8,927 nt of DNA from Duodenibacillus sp964509205 (GCA_964509205.1 CAZDVW010000035.1:1-8927); one strand, 5' to 3'. Counted from the stretch's first letter, positions 1-7,254 are shown. The notes: generated by a model from the sequence alone, not told the origin. Translations and numbers: made by a program.

Positions 1-7
1 CTGTGCC

Positions 8-39
8 GGAAAGGGTGCGAATTATCTTTCCCTTTTTTT
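8..39 (+). terminator. Probable intrinsic terminator of a plus-strand gene outside the window
   Basis: The arms GGAAAG (8-13) and CTTTCC (26-31) can form a 6-bp stem with a 12-nt loop. They are followed by C and seven T residues (33-39) on the plus strand. An alternative register pairs AAAGGG (10-15) with CCCTTT (30-35). The T-run is only on the plus strand, so it would end a gene entering from the left, convergent with the phosphoesterase gene. The long loop keeps confidence moderate. Confidence 0.5.
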
Positions 40-73
40 CGTTTGTCAAGTGCAATTTTGCAAACGAGACACT

Positions 74-93
74 TTGTTGCTCGATCGCAACAA
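74..93 (-). other. Short hairpin just past the phosphoesterase stop
   Basis: TTGTTGC (74-80) and GCAACAA (87-93) form a perfect 7-bp stem with a 6-nt loop, starting 10 bp beyond the stop codon of the minus-strand phosphoesterase gene. There is no T-run on the minus strand after it, so it is not a standard intrinsic terminator. It could stabilise the transcript's 3' end or be chance. The rest of 40-103 holds only a small palindrome, TGCAA-TT-TTGCA (51-62). Confidence 0.25.
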
Positions 94-103
94 GTCTTGT
101 CGA

Positions 104-1024
104 TTAGCCCTGTTTCTGCTGCTTGTCTCTCTTTGAAAACCGAGAAACTTTGCGAAACAAGCGACGCCGACGCGATGAAAAGAATTCGCTGTCGCACGTA
201 AATTCGAGGCTATCGAGAACTTCCGGCGCAGGCTCTTCGCCTGCCTGCTGAAGAACAATCTGATCTCGCGGATCAATCTCGCTTGGGACAATCACGTTAC
301 CGTTTAAATCCACAATACCGCGATAGCCGACTGCACGTCCGTAGATGCCATCTCGCATCCCGTAATCATGGTCTTCATGCTGATGTCCGTGGAAATGCCA
401 CCTCACGTGCAAACTCTTAGCGAGTCTGTCGATAGCGCCAAACCCCTTTTTATGGCTGGCCGTCGCTTCGTGGGTCACCAGAATATCTGCCCGCTGCCGC
501 ATCAGACTCTCATAAACATTTGGAAAAATCGATGTCCGGTGTCTGCGCGGCAAACCGCCGTGCCACAAATTGTTCTTGGCAACCTTTTTCACAAATGAAG
601 CGGCCGAGTAAAAATTCAAATTCCCTTCGGGCATCCAGATTTGTCCGCGAAACACTCCGCCGAGTCCGGCAATGCGCAGTCCCGCAACAACGGCGACTTT
701 CCCATGCAAATTATGAGAAGAAAGCGAGCCTTTCCAAAGTCTGTCGTAGAACTCTTCCGTGTCCGTATCGTGATTGCCCGGAATCCACCACACCTGCGTG
801 ATCGACAGTGCCTCTTTGAGCAATTCGTCCATCGGAGCAGGAGGCTGCAGATCCCCCAGGATCACGATTGCATCGGGGTGATATTGTTTGGCCGCAAAAT
901 TAATGTGCTCAAACTTTCCATGCGGATCTCCGCAAAAAAAGATTTTCGGAGCAACCTTCGGCATCTGCCGCATTCGACGATGCGCACGACGCTTTCTCGA
1001 TGAATTTCCAGAATGAAAGTACAT
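104..1024 (-). CDS. Calcineurin-like metallophosphoesterase
   Basis: This 306-residue protein carries the full motif set of the binuclear metallophosphoesterase superfamily: GDPHGK (32-37), GDLQ (57-60), GNHD (83-86), a VTHEA histidine motif (183-187) and GHQH (213-216). These residues normally bind two metal ions and hydrolyse phosphomonoester or phosphodiester bonds. The substrate cannot be read from the sequence. No signal peptide or membrane segment is visible, so it should be cytoplasmic. The C-terminus (about 284-305) is a strongly basic tail rich in Arg and Lys, which might contact nucleic acid or membrane. The chosen ATG (1024) lies 13 bp after the stop of the WYL regulator, with TGAGG-like sequence upstream. 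ATGs at residues 18 and 21 are alternatives, because residues 1-20 precede the conserved core and are basic and low in complexity. The short gap implies co-transcription with the regulator. Confidence 0.88.
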   Translation of the reverse strand: MYFHSGNSSRKRRAHRRMRQMPKVAPKIFFCGDPHGKFEHINFAAKQYHPDAIVILGDLQPPAPMDELLKEALSITQVWWIPGNHDTDTEEFYDRLWKGSLSSHNLHGKVAVVAGLRIAGLGGVFRGQIWMPEGNLNFYSAASFVKKVAKNNLWHGGLPRRHRTSIFPNVYESLMRQRADILVTHEATASHKKGFGAIDRLAKSLHVRWHFHGHQHEDHDYGMRDGIYGRAVGYRGIVDLNGNVIVPSEIDPRDQIVLQQAGEEPAPEVLDSLEFTCDSEFFSSRRRRLFRKVSRFSKRDKQQKQG

Positions 1025-1037
1025 GCCTCAGAAATCC

Positions 1038-2030
1038 TCATGATCGGTCTTCTGCGTAAAGCGCAAGCGCTTGACGCAGGGTGCTTTGCACGCTTCGGCG
1101 TAACCCGGGTGGGGAAACAGCCTCTGCATGCGCACCTAATCGAATAATCTGACCAATCAATTCCGTTTCCTGAGCATAAGGAATTTCCAACGTCAGCGAA
1201 CCGTCTGCGTGTTGCTCAAGTTTCTGATCTGCGTGCCAAACCTCGTCTTTGACATACGCACCCATCTCTTGATCAATCTTAATGACGGCCTTCTGAGCGA
1301 TGCCGCGCGAAAACAAACCGTAAGTGCTGTCGAGTCTTTGCTCGACTTCCTTCATTGCGATCGTCTTGCAACGCTTTGCCAGCATTTCAGCGCTACGAAC
1401 ATTACTAAGGTTAAACGTCTTTAACGCATCCGACGTATGACACCACGCATCCAGATACCAACGATTCTTGTAATTGACAAGCCGCATCGGACTGACTTCA
1501 CGCAAGTTCTCGCTGGAGCGCGACTTGCTGAAATACACAATCTGAAGCCGTTTTCGCTGAGCCACGGCTCTGCCGATAACTTCAAAGAATGGGCTTGACG
1601 GCGTTCGCGAAACCGGGAGGAAAACGCGAAACCGCTTTCTGAGTTCTTTGGCCGGCAACTTGTCGTCTTGAACAAGAGACATCAGTCTTGACTTCATGGC
1701 TGACATCTCGCCACACAAAAGCCCGTTCGCTTCATTTTCAACCCGCTCAAACAAATCAAGCGATGTCAGAAGAGAAAAGAGTTCCGTTGGTGTATACCAG
1801 GCTTTAGGAAGTTCAGGTGAAACCGCTGAAGCATAAAAATAACCACGTTTCTCATGCGAGTACACGATGGGCGCATGCAAAACTTCACGCAAATATCTTA
1901 GATCTCGTTTGAGCGTCGGCGCTGAACAACGCAACGCTTGCTGTAGCTTCTCGAAGGAAACAGAGCCATCGTCGTGAATGATCTGATCGATACGGAACAA
2001 CCGCATCTTAAAATCCAAGTTAGAACGCAT
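1038..2030 (-). CDS. WYL-domain transcriptional regulator (HTH-WYL-WCX)
   Basis: This 330-residue protein has the usual three-part layout of WYL regulators. A winged helix-turn-helix lies at about 10-68: the recognition region is SAPTLKRDLRYLRE and the wing ends in KRGYFY. A WYL domain spans about 148-215 and contains the naming motif as RWYLDAWC (190-197). A C-terminal WCX-like region covers about 245-325. WYL domains bind ligands, often nucleic acid or nucleotides, and regulators of this shape (BrxR and CapW types) control defence and stress genes from inverted repeats at their own promoters. A nested palindrome with a TATAAT box sits directly upstream of this gene, so autoregulation is likely by inference. 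The downstream phosphoesterase gene is the obvious partner or target. No strong ribosome binding site precedes the ATG at 2030; the ATG at residue 9 (start 2006) is an alternative. It could be repressor or activator. Confidence 0.88.
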   Translation of the reverse strand: MRSNLDFKMRLFRIDQIIHDDGSVSFEKLQQALRCSAPTLKRDLRYLREVLHAPIVYSHEKRGYFYASAVSPELPKAWYTPTELFSLLTSLDLFERVENEANGLLCGEMSAMKSRLMSLVQDDKLPAKELRKRFRVFLPVSRTPSSPFFEVIGRAVAQRKRLQIVYFSKSRSSENLREVSPMRLVNYKNRWYLDAWCHTSDALKTFNLSNVRSAEMLAKRCKTIAMKEVEQRLDSTYGLFSRGIAQKAVIKIDQEMGAYVKDEVWHADQKLEQHADGSLTLEIPYAQETELIGQIIRLGAHAEAVSPPGLRRSVQSTLRQALALYAEDRS

Positions 2031-2031
2031 A

Positions 2032-2080
2032 ACTCTGTTGCAAAATCAAAAGGTCAGTGACGTTTTTGATTATACAGAGT
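2032..2080 (-). promoter_or_regulatory. Promoter and nested palindromic operator of the WYL gene
   Basis: On the minus strand a perfect TATAAT (2069-2074) lies about 39 bp before the WYL start codon. The -35 region at 17 bp spacing is poor. Three inverted repeats share almost one centre near 2057: ACTCTGT (2032-2038) with ACAGAGT (2074-2080), AATCAAAA (2044-2051) with TTTTGATT (2064-2071), and GTCA-G-TGAC (2053-2061). The structure covers the -10 box, the expected start of transcription and the leader almost to the ATG, as an operator would. It could instead act as an RNA hairpin. The rest of the 82-bp gap holds a weak 5-bp hairpin (2097-2111) after the lolA stop with no T-run, so read-through from lolA is possible. 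Confidence 0.55.
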
Positions 2081-2112
2081 CGACCGATGGATTATCTCTC
2101 ATCGCGTGAGAA

Positions 2113-2736
2113 TTACTCCGACGAAGTATCCTTCAACACATCCGCTTCAGCAGGAATTTTGAATTCGTAAACACTCTCACCGGCTTTGGAAGGAACGTTC
2201 ACCGGATCCAGAACATACAGAGTGGATTCGCCGAATTGATCCTCAAGACGCATCTGCCGCGGAAGACCGGCAGAATCGAATCCGATTTCAAGCGCAGAAA
2301 AAGAATTTTCTCGCCCCTTGGGAACCGCCCTGACCCAAGACAGGTCCTTCTTTGTTCCCAAATCGTTTAAATCAAAAACAGTCTCAGGATCCACTCCTCC
2401 GGACAAAAGGACGGCAGGACCGGAATTCATGGAATGCTTCAGATCCCGGACCGTCACCTGATTTAAATCCGAATCGTAGATCCACAGCGTCTTGGCATCG
2501 CTCACTATCGTCTGCTTGAAAGGCTTTTCCGTCTGCCAAAGAAACTTTCCCGGTTTTGAGAAAGAGAACCGACCGCTCGAAAGCTCTGAAGCATTTTCCG
2601 GCGAGAGTTGGGAAAACCGTCCGCTCACACTCGCTGCATTGAAGGAAAAATTTTTGAGCAGAGCGACCGCATCAGCGGCACAAACTTGACCGCACAAAAC
2701 TGTCAAAAGACCAACAAAGAGGACTCTGAGTTTCAC
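2113..2736 (-). CDS. lolA: Outer-membrane lipoprotein carrier protein LolA
   Basis: LolA is the periplasmic chaperone that takes lipoproteins from the LolCDE exporter in the inner membrane and hands them to LolB at the outer membrane. The 207 residues match the usual family length of about 200. Residues 1-20 form a signal peptide: MKLR, a hydrophobic core, then a VCA site before Ala21-Asp. The mature part shows LolA features, including a SGRFSQ-like segment, FSFSKPGKFLWQTEKPFKQTIVSD (conserved W and P around 62-80), LWIYDSDLNQVTV, and a late region with LEIGFDSAGLPRQMRLEDQFG. The start codon is GTG (2734-2736) and overlaps the ftsK stop as GTGA. A GGGGA sequence about 10 nt upstream can serve as ribosome binding site. 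The overlap indicates translational coupling with ftsK, a neighbour pairing seen in many proteobacteria. Confidence 0.93.
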   Translation of the reverse strand: MKLRVLFVGLLTVLCGQVCAADAVALLKNFSFNAASVSGRFSQLSPENASELSSGRFSFSKPGKFLWQTEKPFKQTIVSDAKTLWIYDSDLNQVTVRDLKHSMNSGPAVLLSGGVDPETVFDLNDLGTKKDLSWVRAVPKGRENSFSALEIGFDSAGLPRQMRLEDQFGESTLYVLDPVNVPSKAGESVYEFKIPAEADVLKDTSSE

Positions 2737-5159
2737 TGAAACAATTCCCCGTCACGCACAAGAATTTCTCGTTTACCAGCAGGATTGGGTTTGCTGATGA
2801 TGCCGGCGTCTTCCATCGCCTCTAAAAGATTCGCTGCTCGGTTGTAGCCAATCTGAAGCCGACGCTGCACAAAACTGGTCGTGGCGCGTTTCGTTTCCAG
2901 CACAAGCTGCACGGCCTTGTCGTAATAAGGATCTTCGGCGCGATTCCCGCCCATGAGACCAAACCCGACGCCTCCCTCAGACGAATCTGCATCTTCCGTC
3001 ACTTCGTCAACGTATTCCGGAGCTGCCATGCTCTTGAGTTGGTTGGCAACGTCTTCGACTTCGCGGTCAGAAACCAAACAACCTTGAACGCGAATCAGAG
3101 AATTTTCTCCGGGTTTCCTTAAGAGCATGTCACCGCGACCAAGCAAATCCTGAGCCCCTCCCTCATCCAAGACCGTTTGACTGTCAAACCGGCTGGCTAC
3201 CTGGAAACAAATGCGAGCAACAATATTTGTTTTGATAAGCGGAGTAACGATGTCGACACTCGGACGCTGAGTGGCAAGAACAATATGCATTCCGGCCGCT
3301 CGCGCCTTTTGGGCAAGCCGCATGATGTGCACTTCGACTTGCTTGCGATTGACAAGGATTAAATCAGCCAATTCGTCGATAAAGCAAACAATGTACGGAA
3401 ACGGCTTTAAAGGCGTACTGGGTTCCGGTTTTTCCGGCGTTACGTCAAACGGATCCATGATGGGAGATCCTGAAGCTTGCGCCGCTTTGACTTTTTCATT
3501 GTACGCATCGAAACTGCGCACCCCGATTCGGCTCATGAGATTGTAGCGATGATCCATTTCCTGAACGAGCCAAGCCAACGCATTCGAAGCCTTGCTCATA
3601 TCGGTCACAACCGGGCACAGCAAATGAGGAATTCCCTGATACAAAGAAAATTCAACCGTTTTCGGGTCAATTAGAACGAGCCGCAGTTGCGAGGGATCGC
3701 ACTTGTACAGCAGGGAAAGAATCATCGTGTTGACGGCCACAGATTTTCCTGAGCCAGTGCTGCCACCGACCAGCAAATGCGGCATCCGAGCGAGATCAAC
3801 AACAACGGGATTGCCGGCAATATCTTTTCCGAGTGCGAGCGAAAGCAATGACCGAGACGTCTCGTACTCTTTGCTGCCGATAATCTCGCTGAGGTAAACC
3901 GAAAGGCGCTGATGCTGACCGTTGGGAATCTCCAGTCCCATATAGGGTTTGCCGGGAATGGCAGAAACGATTCGAATTGAAGAAACCGCCAAAGCTCGAG
4001 TCAAATCCTTGCGAATCTTTTCGACCTGGCTTCCCTTAACACCATCTGACAAATCCAGCAGGTACTGCGTAATGACAGGACCGACCTGAGCGCCGACCAC
4101 TTTGGCCTCAACGTGATAGGTCTTTAACTTGCTCTCAATAAGACGGCTTGTGATTCCGATCGTCTCTTCGTCAATTCCTTCTTGTTGATCAGGAGCCGAT
4201 GCCAAAAGGTCAAAACTCGGAACAACACGGCTACTGTCTTTGCCGAAAAGATCCCTTTGCGCCAAACTCGAGTTGGAGATTTTCGGAGGCCGACTCTTTT
4301 TCGCAACCACGCTTGGAGCCGAAATCGGAATATCTGTCTGGACGCTCTCCTTTGCTTCGTTTGCTCTCTCAAGCCGGGAAGCACTTCCTTCAGCCGACAA
4401 TCCGTCCAAAGGAGAGTGAGGAACAACATCTTTTTTCTTAGAACCCTTCCGTTTAAACAGAAAGGTATAAAGCGTCTCACAAACAACTCCCAACGATTCA
4501 AACAAGCGAATCCAAGAAAATTTGAAAAGGGATGAAGTCGAAATTCCCAGAATGAACAAACAGATGCCCGTTGTACCCCAGATGCCGAGATACGGAACAA
4601 CAAGCGTTGCAACCTCTCTTCCACAAAGTCCGCCGGCTCCAGTCGGAAGGGATCCTCCTGAATAACCAAACTGAAGTGCTTCAAGACAAACCGAACTGGC
4701 CATCAGAAAAACGAGCCAAAGGAAATTTTTGACGCTGCGCCACAACCCGCTCGCTTCCCGACGTAACGCAAGAAGAACATTGAAGACGAAAGAAGCGACA
4801 AGACTGGCAACCAACCACCAAGCCGACCAGCCAAACAGCCAATAAAGCATATTGGCAATCCACGCCCCTGAAAGTCCGCACAAATTCAGTACAGTTCCTT
4901 CGCCTGTAACAGAAAAACCGGGATCCGAGGGAGAATACGTAAACAACGCAAGCGACAAAAATACCGCCAAAAGGCAGCCGGCAAGGGCAAGAACATACGT
5001 CAAGGCTGAGCGAGCGCCCTGAGTCACCGTTGTCACAGCCTTTTCGCGCGCAAACCGGCGCGCAACAAGGCTCGCCTCTTGCTGAGCTCTCTCTTGCGCG
5101 ACCTTGTTCTCTCGCCACTCACTCGTGATGGCTGGTTTCTTTCCTTTTCTCATACTCAT
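2733..5159 (-). CDS. ftsK: DNA translocase FtsK
   Basis: FtsK is a septum-located hexameric ATPase that pumps DNA during division and activates XerCD recombination at dif. Numbered from the ATG at 5159 (808 residues), a basic N-terminus is followed by four or five membrane segments between about 52 and 205. A short polar linker (about 240-315) comes next, then the motor. Walker A is GGSTGSGKS (465-473) and Walker B is CFIDELAD (592-599); LATQRPSVDIVTPLIKTNIVARICFQV is the typical sensor stretch. The C-terminal gamma winged helix (about 744-804, beginning DPYYDKAV and containing FVQRRLQIGYNRAANLLEAME) reads KOPS-type orienting sequences. The linker is short compared with the E. coli protein, as in many betaproteobacteria. 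The start is uncertain: a GTG at 5195 would add 12 residues, and ATG 5153 would remove two. None has a clear ribosome binding site. The gene overlaps lolA by 4 bp. Confidence 0.95.
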   Translation of the reverse strand: MSMRKGKKPAITSEWRENKVAQERAQQEASLVARRFAREKAVTTVTQGARSALTYVLALAGCLLAVFLSLALFTYSPSDPGFSVTGEGTVLNLCGLSGAWIANMLYWLFGWSAWWLVASLVASFVFNVLLALRREASGLWRSVKNFLWLVFLMASSVCLEALQFGYSGGSLPTGAGGLCGREVATLVVPYLGIWGTTGICLFILGISTSSLFKFSWIRLFESLGVVCETLYTFLFKRKGSKKKDVVPHSPLDGLSAEGSASRLERANEAKESVQTDIPISAPSVVAKKSRPPKISNSSLAQRDLFGKDSSRVVPSFDLLASAPDQQEGIDEETIGITSRLIESKLKTYHVEAKVVGAQVGPVITQYLLDLSDGVKGSQVEKIRKDLTRALAVSSIRIVSAIPGKPYMGLEIPNGQHQRLSVYLSEIIGSKEYETSRSLLSLALGKDIAGNPVVVDLARMPHLLVGGSTGSGKSVAVNTMILSLLYKCDPSQLRLVLIDPKTVEFSLYQGIPHLLCPVVTDMSKASNALAWLVQEMDHRYNLMSRIGVRSFDAYNEKVKAAQASGSPIMDPFDVTPEKPEPSTPLKPFPYIVCFIDELADLILVNRKQVEVHIMRLAQKARAAGMHIVLATQRPSVDIVTPLIKTNIVARICFQVASRFDSQTVLDEGGAQDLLGRGDMLLRKPGENSLIRVQGCLVSDREVEDVANQLKSMAAPEYVDEVTEDADSSEGGVGFGLMGGNRAEDPYYDKAVQLVLETKRATTSFVQRRLQIGYNRAANLLEAMEDAGIISKPNPAGKREILVRDGELFQ

Positions 5160-5169
5160 GGGATTTGGA

Positions 5170-5175
5170 TTATAC
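5170..5175 (-). promoter_or_regulatory. Possible -10 box for ftsK
   Basis: A perfect TATAAT lies on the minus strand 10 bp before the ftsK ATG at 5159. No good -35 is present at 16-18 bp. If it is used, transcription would begin only a few bases before that ATG, giving an almost leaderless message, or initiation would move to a downstream codon. If the GTG at 5195 is the true start, this box is inside the coding region and fortuitous. Confidence 0.3.
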
Positions 5176-5183
5176 GAGTGTCC

Positions 5184-5212
5184 TTGCAATTTCACTTCAC
5201 TTTCTGCACAAT
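5184..5212 (+). promoter_or_regulatory. Candidate promoter of tRNA-Ala
   Basis: TTGCAA (5184-5189, 4 of 6 matches to the sigma-70 -35 box) and CACAAT (5207-5212, 4 of 6 to the -10 box) are separated by exactly 17 bp. Transcription would begin near 5219, about 36 bp before the tRNA, just ahead of a perfect hairpin. It lies in the divergent gap shared with ftsK. Both boxes are imperfect, so this is a best guess. Confidence 0.4.
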
Positions 5213-5222
5213 ACGCATCCTC

Positions 5223-5242
5223 AAAGCAGATACGTCTGCTTT
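5223..5242 (+). other. Perfect 8-bp hairpin in the tRNA-Ala leader
   Basis: AAAGCAGA (5223-5230) and TCTGCTTT (5235-5242) pair perfectly around a TACG loop. It lies between the candidate promoter and the tRNA, 13 bp before the mature 5' end. No clean T-run follows on either strand, so it is not a standard terminator. The right arm TCTGCTTT recurs exactly at 5360-5367 in the terminator after the tRNA. Confidence 0.5.
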
Positions 5243-5255
5243 GCTCATTTTAAGT

Positions 5256-5331
5256 GGGGGTGTAGCTCAGCTGGGAGAGCGCTGCGTTCGCAATGCAGAG
5301 GTCAGGAGTTCGATCCTCCTCATCTCCACCA
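5256..5331 (+). tRNA. tRNA-Ala (anticodon CGC)
   Basis: The 76-nt gene folds as a complete cloverleaf. The acceptor is GGGGGTG (5256-5262) with CATCTCC (5321-5327), including the G3:U70 wobble pair that is the identity mark of alanine tRNAs. The D stem is GCTC/GAGC with loop AGCTGGGA. The anticodon stem CTGCG/TGCAG encloses the loop TTCGCAA with anticodon CGC at 5289-5291, reading GCG. The T arm is AGGAG-TTCGATC-CTCCT. The discriminator A and CCA (5328-5331) are encoded. It is a single gene, not part of an rRNA operon here. Confidence 0.97.
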
Positions 5332-5342
5332 ACTTAAAGTTC

Positions 5343-5372
5343 GCAGACATTGGTTGATGTCTGCTTTTTTTT
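5343..5372 (+). terminator. Intrinsic terminator of tRNA-Ala
   Basis: GCAGACAT (5343-5350) and ATGTCTGC (5357-5364) form a perfect 8-bp stem with a 6-nt loop, followed by eight T residues (5365-5372). It begins 11 nt after the tRNA CCA end. This is a textbook rho-independent terminator on the plus strand. Confidence 0.9.
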
Positions 5373-5388
5373 CAGTAAATCACCCTTC

Positions 5389-5394
5389 TCCGCC
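5389..5394. repeat. Target-site duplication, left copy (TCCGCC)
   Basis: TCCGCC directly abuts the left inverted repeat of the insertion sequence and is matched by an identical copy directly outside the right end (7375-7380). The match stops at exactly six bases. IS1634-family elements are known to duplicate 5-6 bp. Confidence 0.8.
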
Positions 5395-5407
5395 CTGAAA
5401 TATTGCG
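5395..5407 (+). repeat. Left terminal inverted repeat of the IS
   Basis: CTGAAATATTGCG matches the complement of the right end, CTGAAAAAGTGCG, at 11 of 13 positions. A further AGAG at similar distance (5414-5417 here) suggests weak similarity extending to about 23 bp. Confidence 0.82.
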
Positions 5408-5452
5408 TCAGCAAGAGTATCTATGGGAGGATGAAGCTTCTTCTGTACCCGA

Positions 5453-7252
5453 TTAGAGAGTCTCTTCTTCCTCGGACAAATCCTCGTAGTCCATTTCCCT
5501 TTCCGGCTCTGCATCAGGAACAGGAACTCCCAGTGCTTCAAACAGTTTTCTGCGTTTTCCCGCTATCTCTGCGAAGTAATAGCCATTTTGGAATTTTGTC
5601 TGCATGATGTTGTTCAGAGTGCCAAGAACAACTCCGTCCGAGTCGTAAACCAGCTTTGCCTTGTCAGATTTGGTGCATTGCTCAAAGTACTGTTTGAGTC
5701 TTGCTCTGACCAACATGGCAATGGAAGTGGCTAAGAACTGAACAAAGATCTTTCCATTGAGGGATTCATTGTCCGAGACCCTGTTGCGTGAGCAGCCCAG
5801 CCGAGACTTCAGCGTCTTAAAGGTGTCTTCGACTTTCCAGCGTTCTTGATAAGTACACCAAGCTTGGCGGGCATCCGTAATCTCATTGCTGACCAAGACC
5901 CGATAGCCTTTGTACTTCAGTTTCTCTTCCACTTTCCGATTGTTGATGCGATACCCGGCAGAATCGTCCTCTTGTGCTTCAAAGATTTCTTCAAACAGAG
6001 ACTGTTCGTTTTCTTCAAGCCTCTCCTTGTTGTGAAGTTTTTCCTGAATTGTGCCGATTCGTTCAAACAGCCCCTGACTGGCATTGTCTGCAATCTGCCG
6101 ATCGAAATAGATGTGCCAGTAAAGCGTTTCCGTATCTCGGGTTTTCTTCGTTGATCTTTTTCCAACAGTTGGCTGCCTTTCGTAGCTCCATTCAATTTTC
6201 TTCGTGATCTGGAACACTTCTGTATACCAGTCCCTGTTGTTCAGATCTCTGAGGTTCAAGATTTCTTGTTCAATGAGTTCTTGAGTCAGACTTCCGAGTA
6301 CGCCGCTTTTCATATTAAAGAGAAACCCGACGTCATTTCTCAAACAATCGTTGATGTTTTTGTTGCTGCTGTAGCCTTTGTCTGAGACAAGGACGACATC
6401 TGTGAGCTTGAGTCTGGCATTGTCCGCAATAACCTGCCGAACCGTTTGAGCATCCGGAACATTGCCGTCGTAGTATCGGTAAAAGACCGGCAGCCCCGTC
6501 TTGGAATCTACCAACATCAACAGATTGATTTGAGGCAGATTGTCCTCATCTTTGTTTCTGCCGCGTACCACATTGGACAGCTTTTCTGAGTAGCTGGAAA
6601 TCGAGGTCGAATCCAAGGCTAGCGTTAACTTGTCATTGATTTTTGCCTTGGCTTTTTGTTCGAGCAGGCCGCTTTGCAGCTCGGTAAAGTAATTGTCGAT
6701 TTGCTGCCTTTTTATTCGTTTAAAAATCCGTCCGATCGAAGACGGGCTCAGAGCAATCGGCCAGGGCAAACGAGTGGCTTCGGCAAAACTTGGATATCTG
6801 GAAATAGTGTTGTCTTGATTGAGGATAATGAAGTAAGCAACGGACAGAATTTTTAAGTAATCGTGGTTGTGGGGAAAGCTCTTTTTCAGTGCCGAGCCTA
6901 TGGGCGTGCCGGCTACGATGTGATCAAGTGCCCAGGTTGCGCCGGCATGCATCTGCCTGACATTCAAAATCTGTTTAAGTGTGACACCGGTTTGCTCTTC
7001 TACAGGGATGAAGACATAGTCCTTGCCTTTTCTTTCGCAAACAAACTTTCTTAACTCGGGACGTGTCGCTAAGAACTGTTCATCCCAACGAATGCGTCCT
7101 TCCTTTTGCCCGGAAACGACCGTTCCGACCTTTTTAAATTCGATTCTTTCGCTTCTGCCCTTGTCGCTGTTCCATTTGTTCTTGTATGTATAAACATAAA
7201 AAGCAGAAGGACTTTTCTTGATGATGAGTGAAGGTAATTTAGGGGGTTTCAT
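5453..7252 (-). CDS. IS1634-family DDE transposase
   Basis: This 599-residue transposase is an RNase H-fold DDE enzyme that cuts and joins the ends of its element. The first catalytic Asp lies in LALDSTSIS (D214) and the second in VLVSDKGYSS (D291). The catalytic Glu (E475) lies in YQERWKVEDTFKTLKSRL, which has the exact Y-(2)-R-(3)-E-(6)-K spacing typical of the IS4 superfamily (Y468, R471, E475, K482). A large, partly charged insertion, about 340-450, separates the second Asp from the Glu; it includes a likely coiled coil (about 395-428, rich in Glu). The tail (580-599) is acidic. Length is in the upper part of the family range. No frameshift or internal stop is visible. The ATG at 7252 has no clear ribosome binding site, which suggests low expression. 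The stop is 58 bp inside the left IS end. Confidence 0.95.
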   Translation of the reverse strand: MKPPKLPSLIIKKSPSAFYVYTYKNKWNSDKGRSERIEFKKVGTVVSGQKEGRIRWDEQFLATRPELRKFVCERKGKDYVFIPVEEQTGVTLKQILNVRQMHAGATWALDHIVAGTPIGSALKKSFPHNHDYLKILSVAYFIILNQDNTISRYPSFAEATRLPWPIALSPSSIGRIFKRIKRQQIDNYFTELQSGLLEQKAKAKINDKLTLALDSTSISSYSEKLSNVVRGRNKDEDNLPQINLLMLVDSKTGLPVFYRYYDGNVPDAQTVRQVIADNARLKLTDVVLVSDKGYSSNKNINDCLRNDVGFLFNMKSGVLGSLTQELIEQEILNLRDLNNRDWYTEVFQITKKIEWSYERQPTVGKRSTKKTRDTETLYWHIYFDRQIADNASQGLFERIGTIQEKLHNKERLEENEQSLFEEIFEAQEDDSAGYRINNRKVEEKLKYKGYRVLVSNEITDARQAWCTYQERWKVEDTFKTLKSRLGCSRNRVSDNESLNGKIFVQFLATSIAMLVRARLKQYFEQCTKSDKAKLVYDSDGVVLGTLNNIMQTKFQNGYYFAEIAGKRRKLFEALGVPVPDAEPEREMDYEDLSEEEETL

Positions 7253-7254
7253 GG

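Noticed and set aside
2097..2111. Hairpin TCTCA-TCGCG-TGAGA after the lolA stop as a terminator
   Set aside because: The stem has only 5 bp and no T-run follows on the minus strand, so it cannot be called an intrinsic terminator.
4124..4684. 186-residue open frame on the minus strand within ftsK
   Set aside because: It lies entirely inside the well-supported ftsK reading frame, is rich in Arg, Phe and Leu with no recognisable domain, and is a frame shadow.
5079..5398. Plus-strand open frames of 92 and 77 residues across the ftsK start and tRNA
   Set aside because: They read through the tRNA gene and part of the terminator and show no protein-like features.
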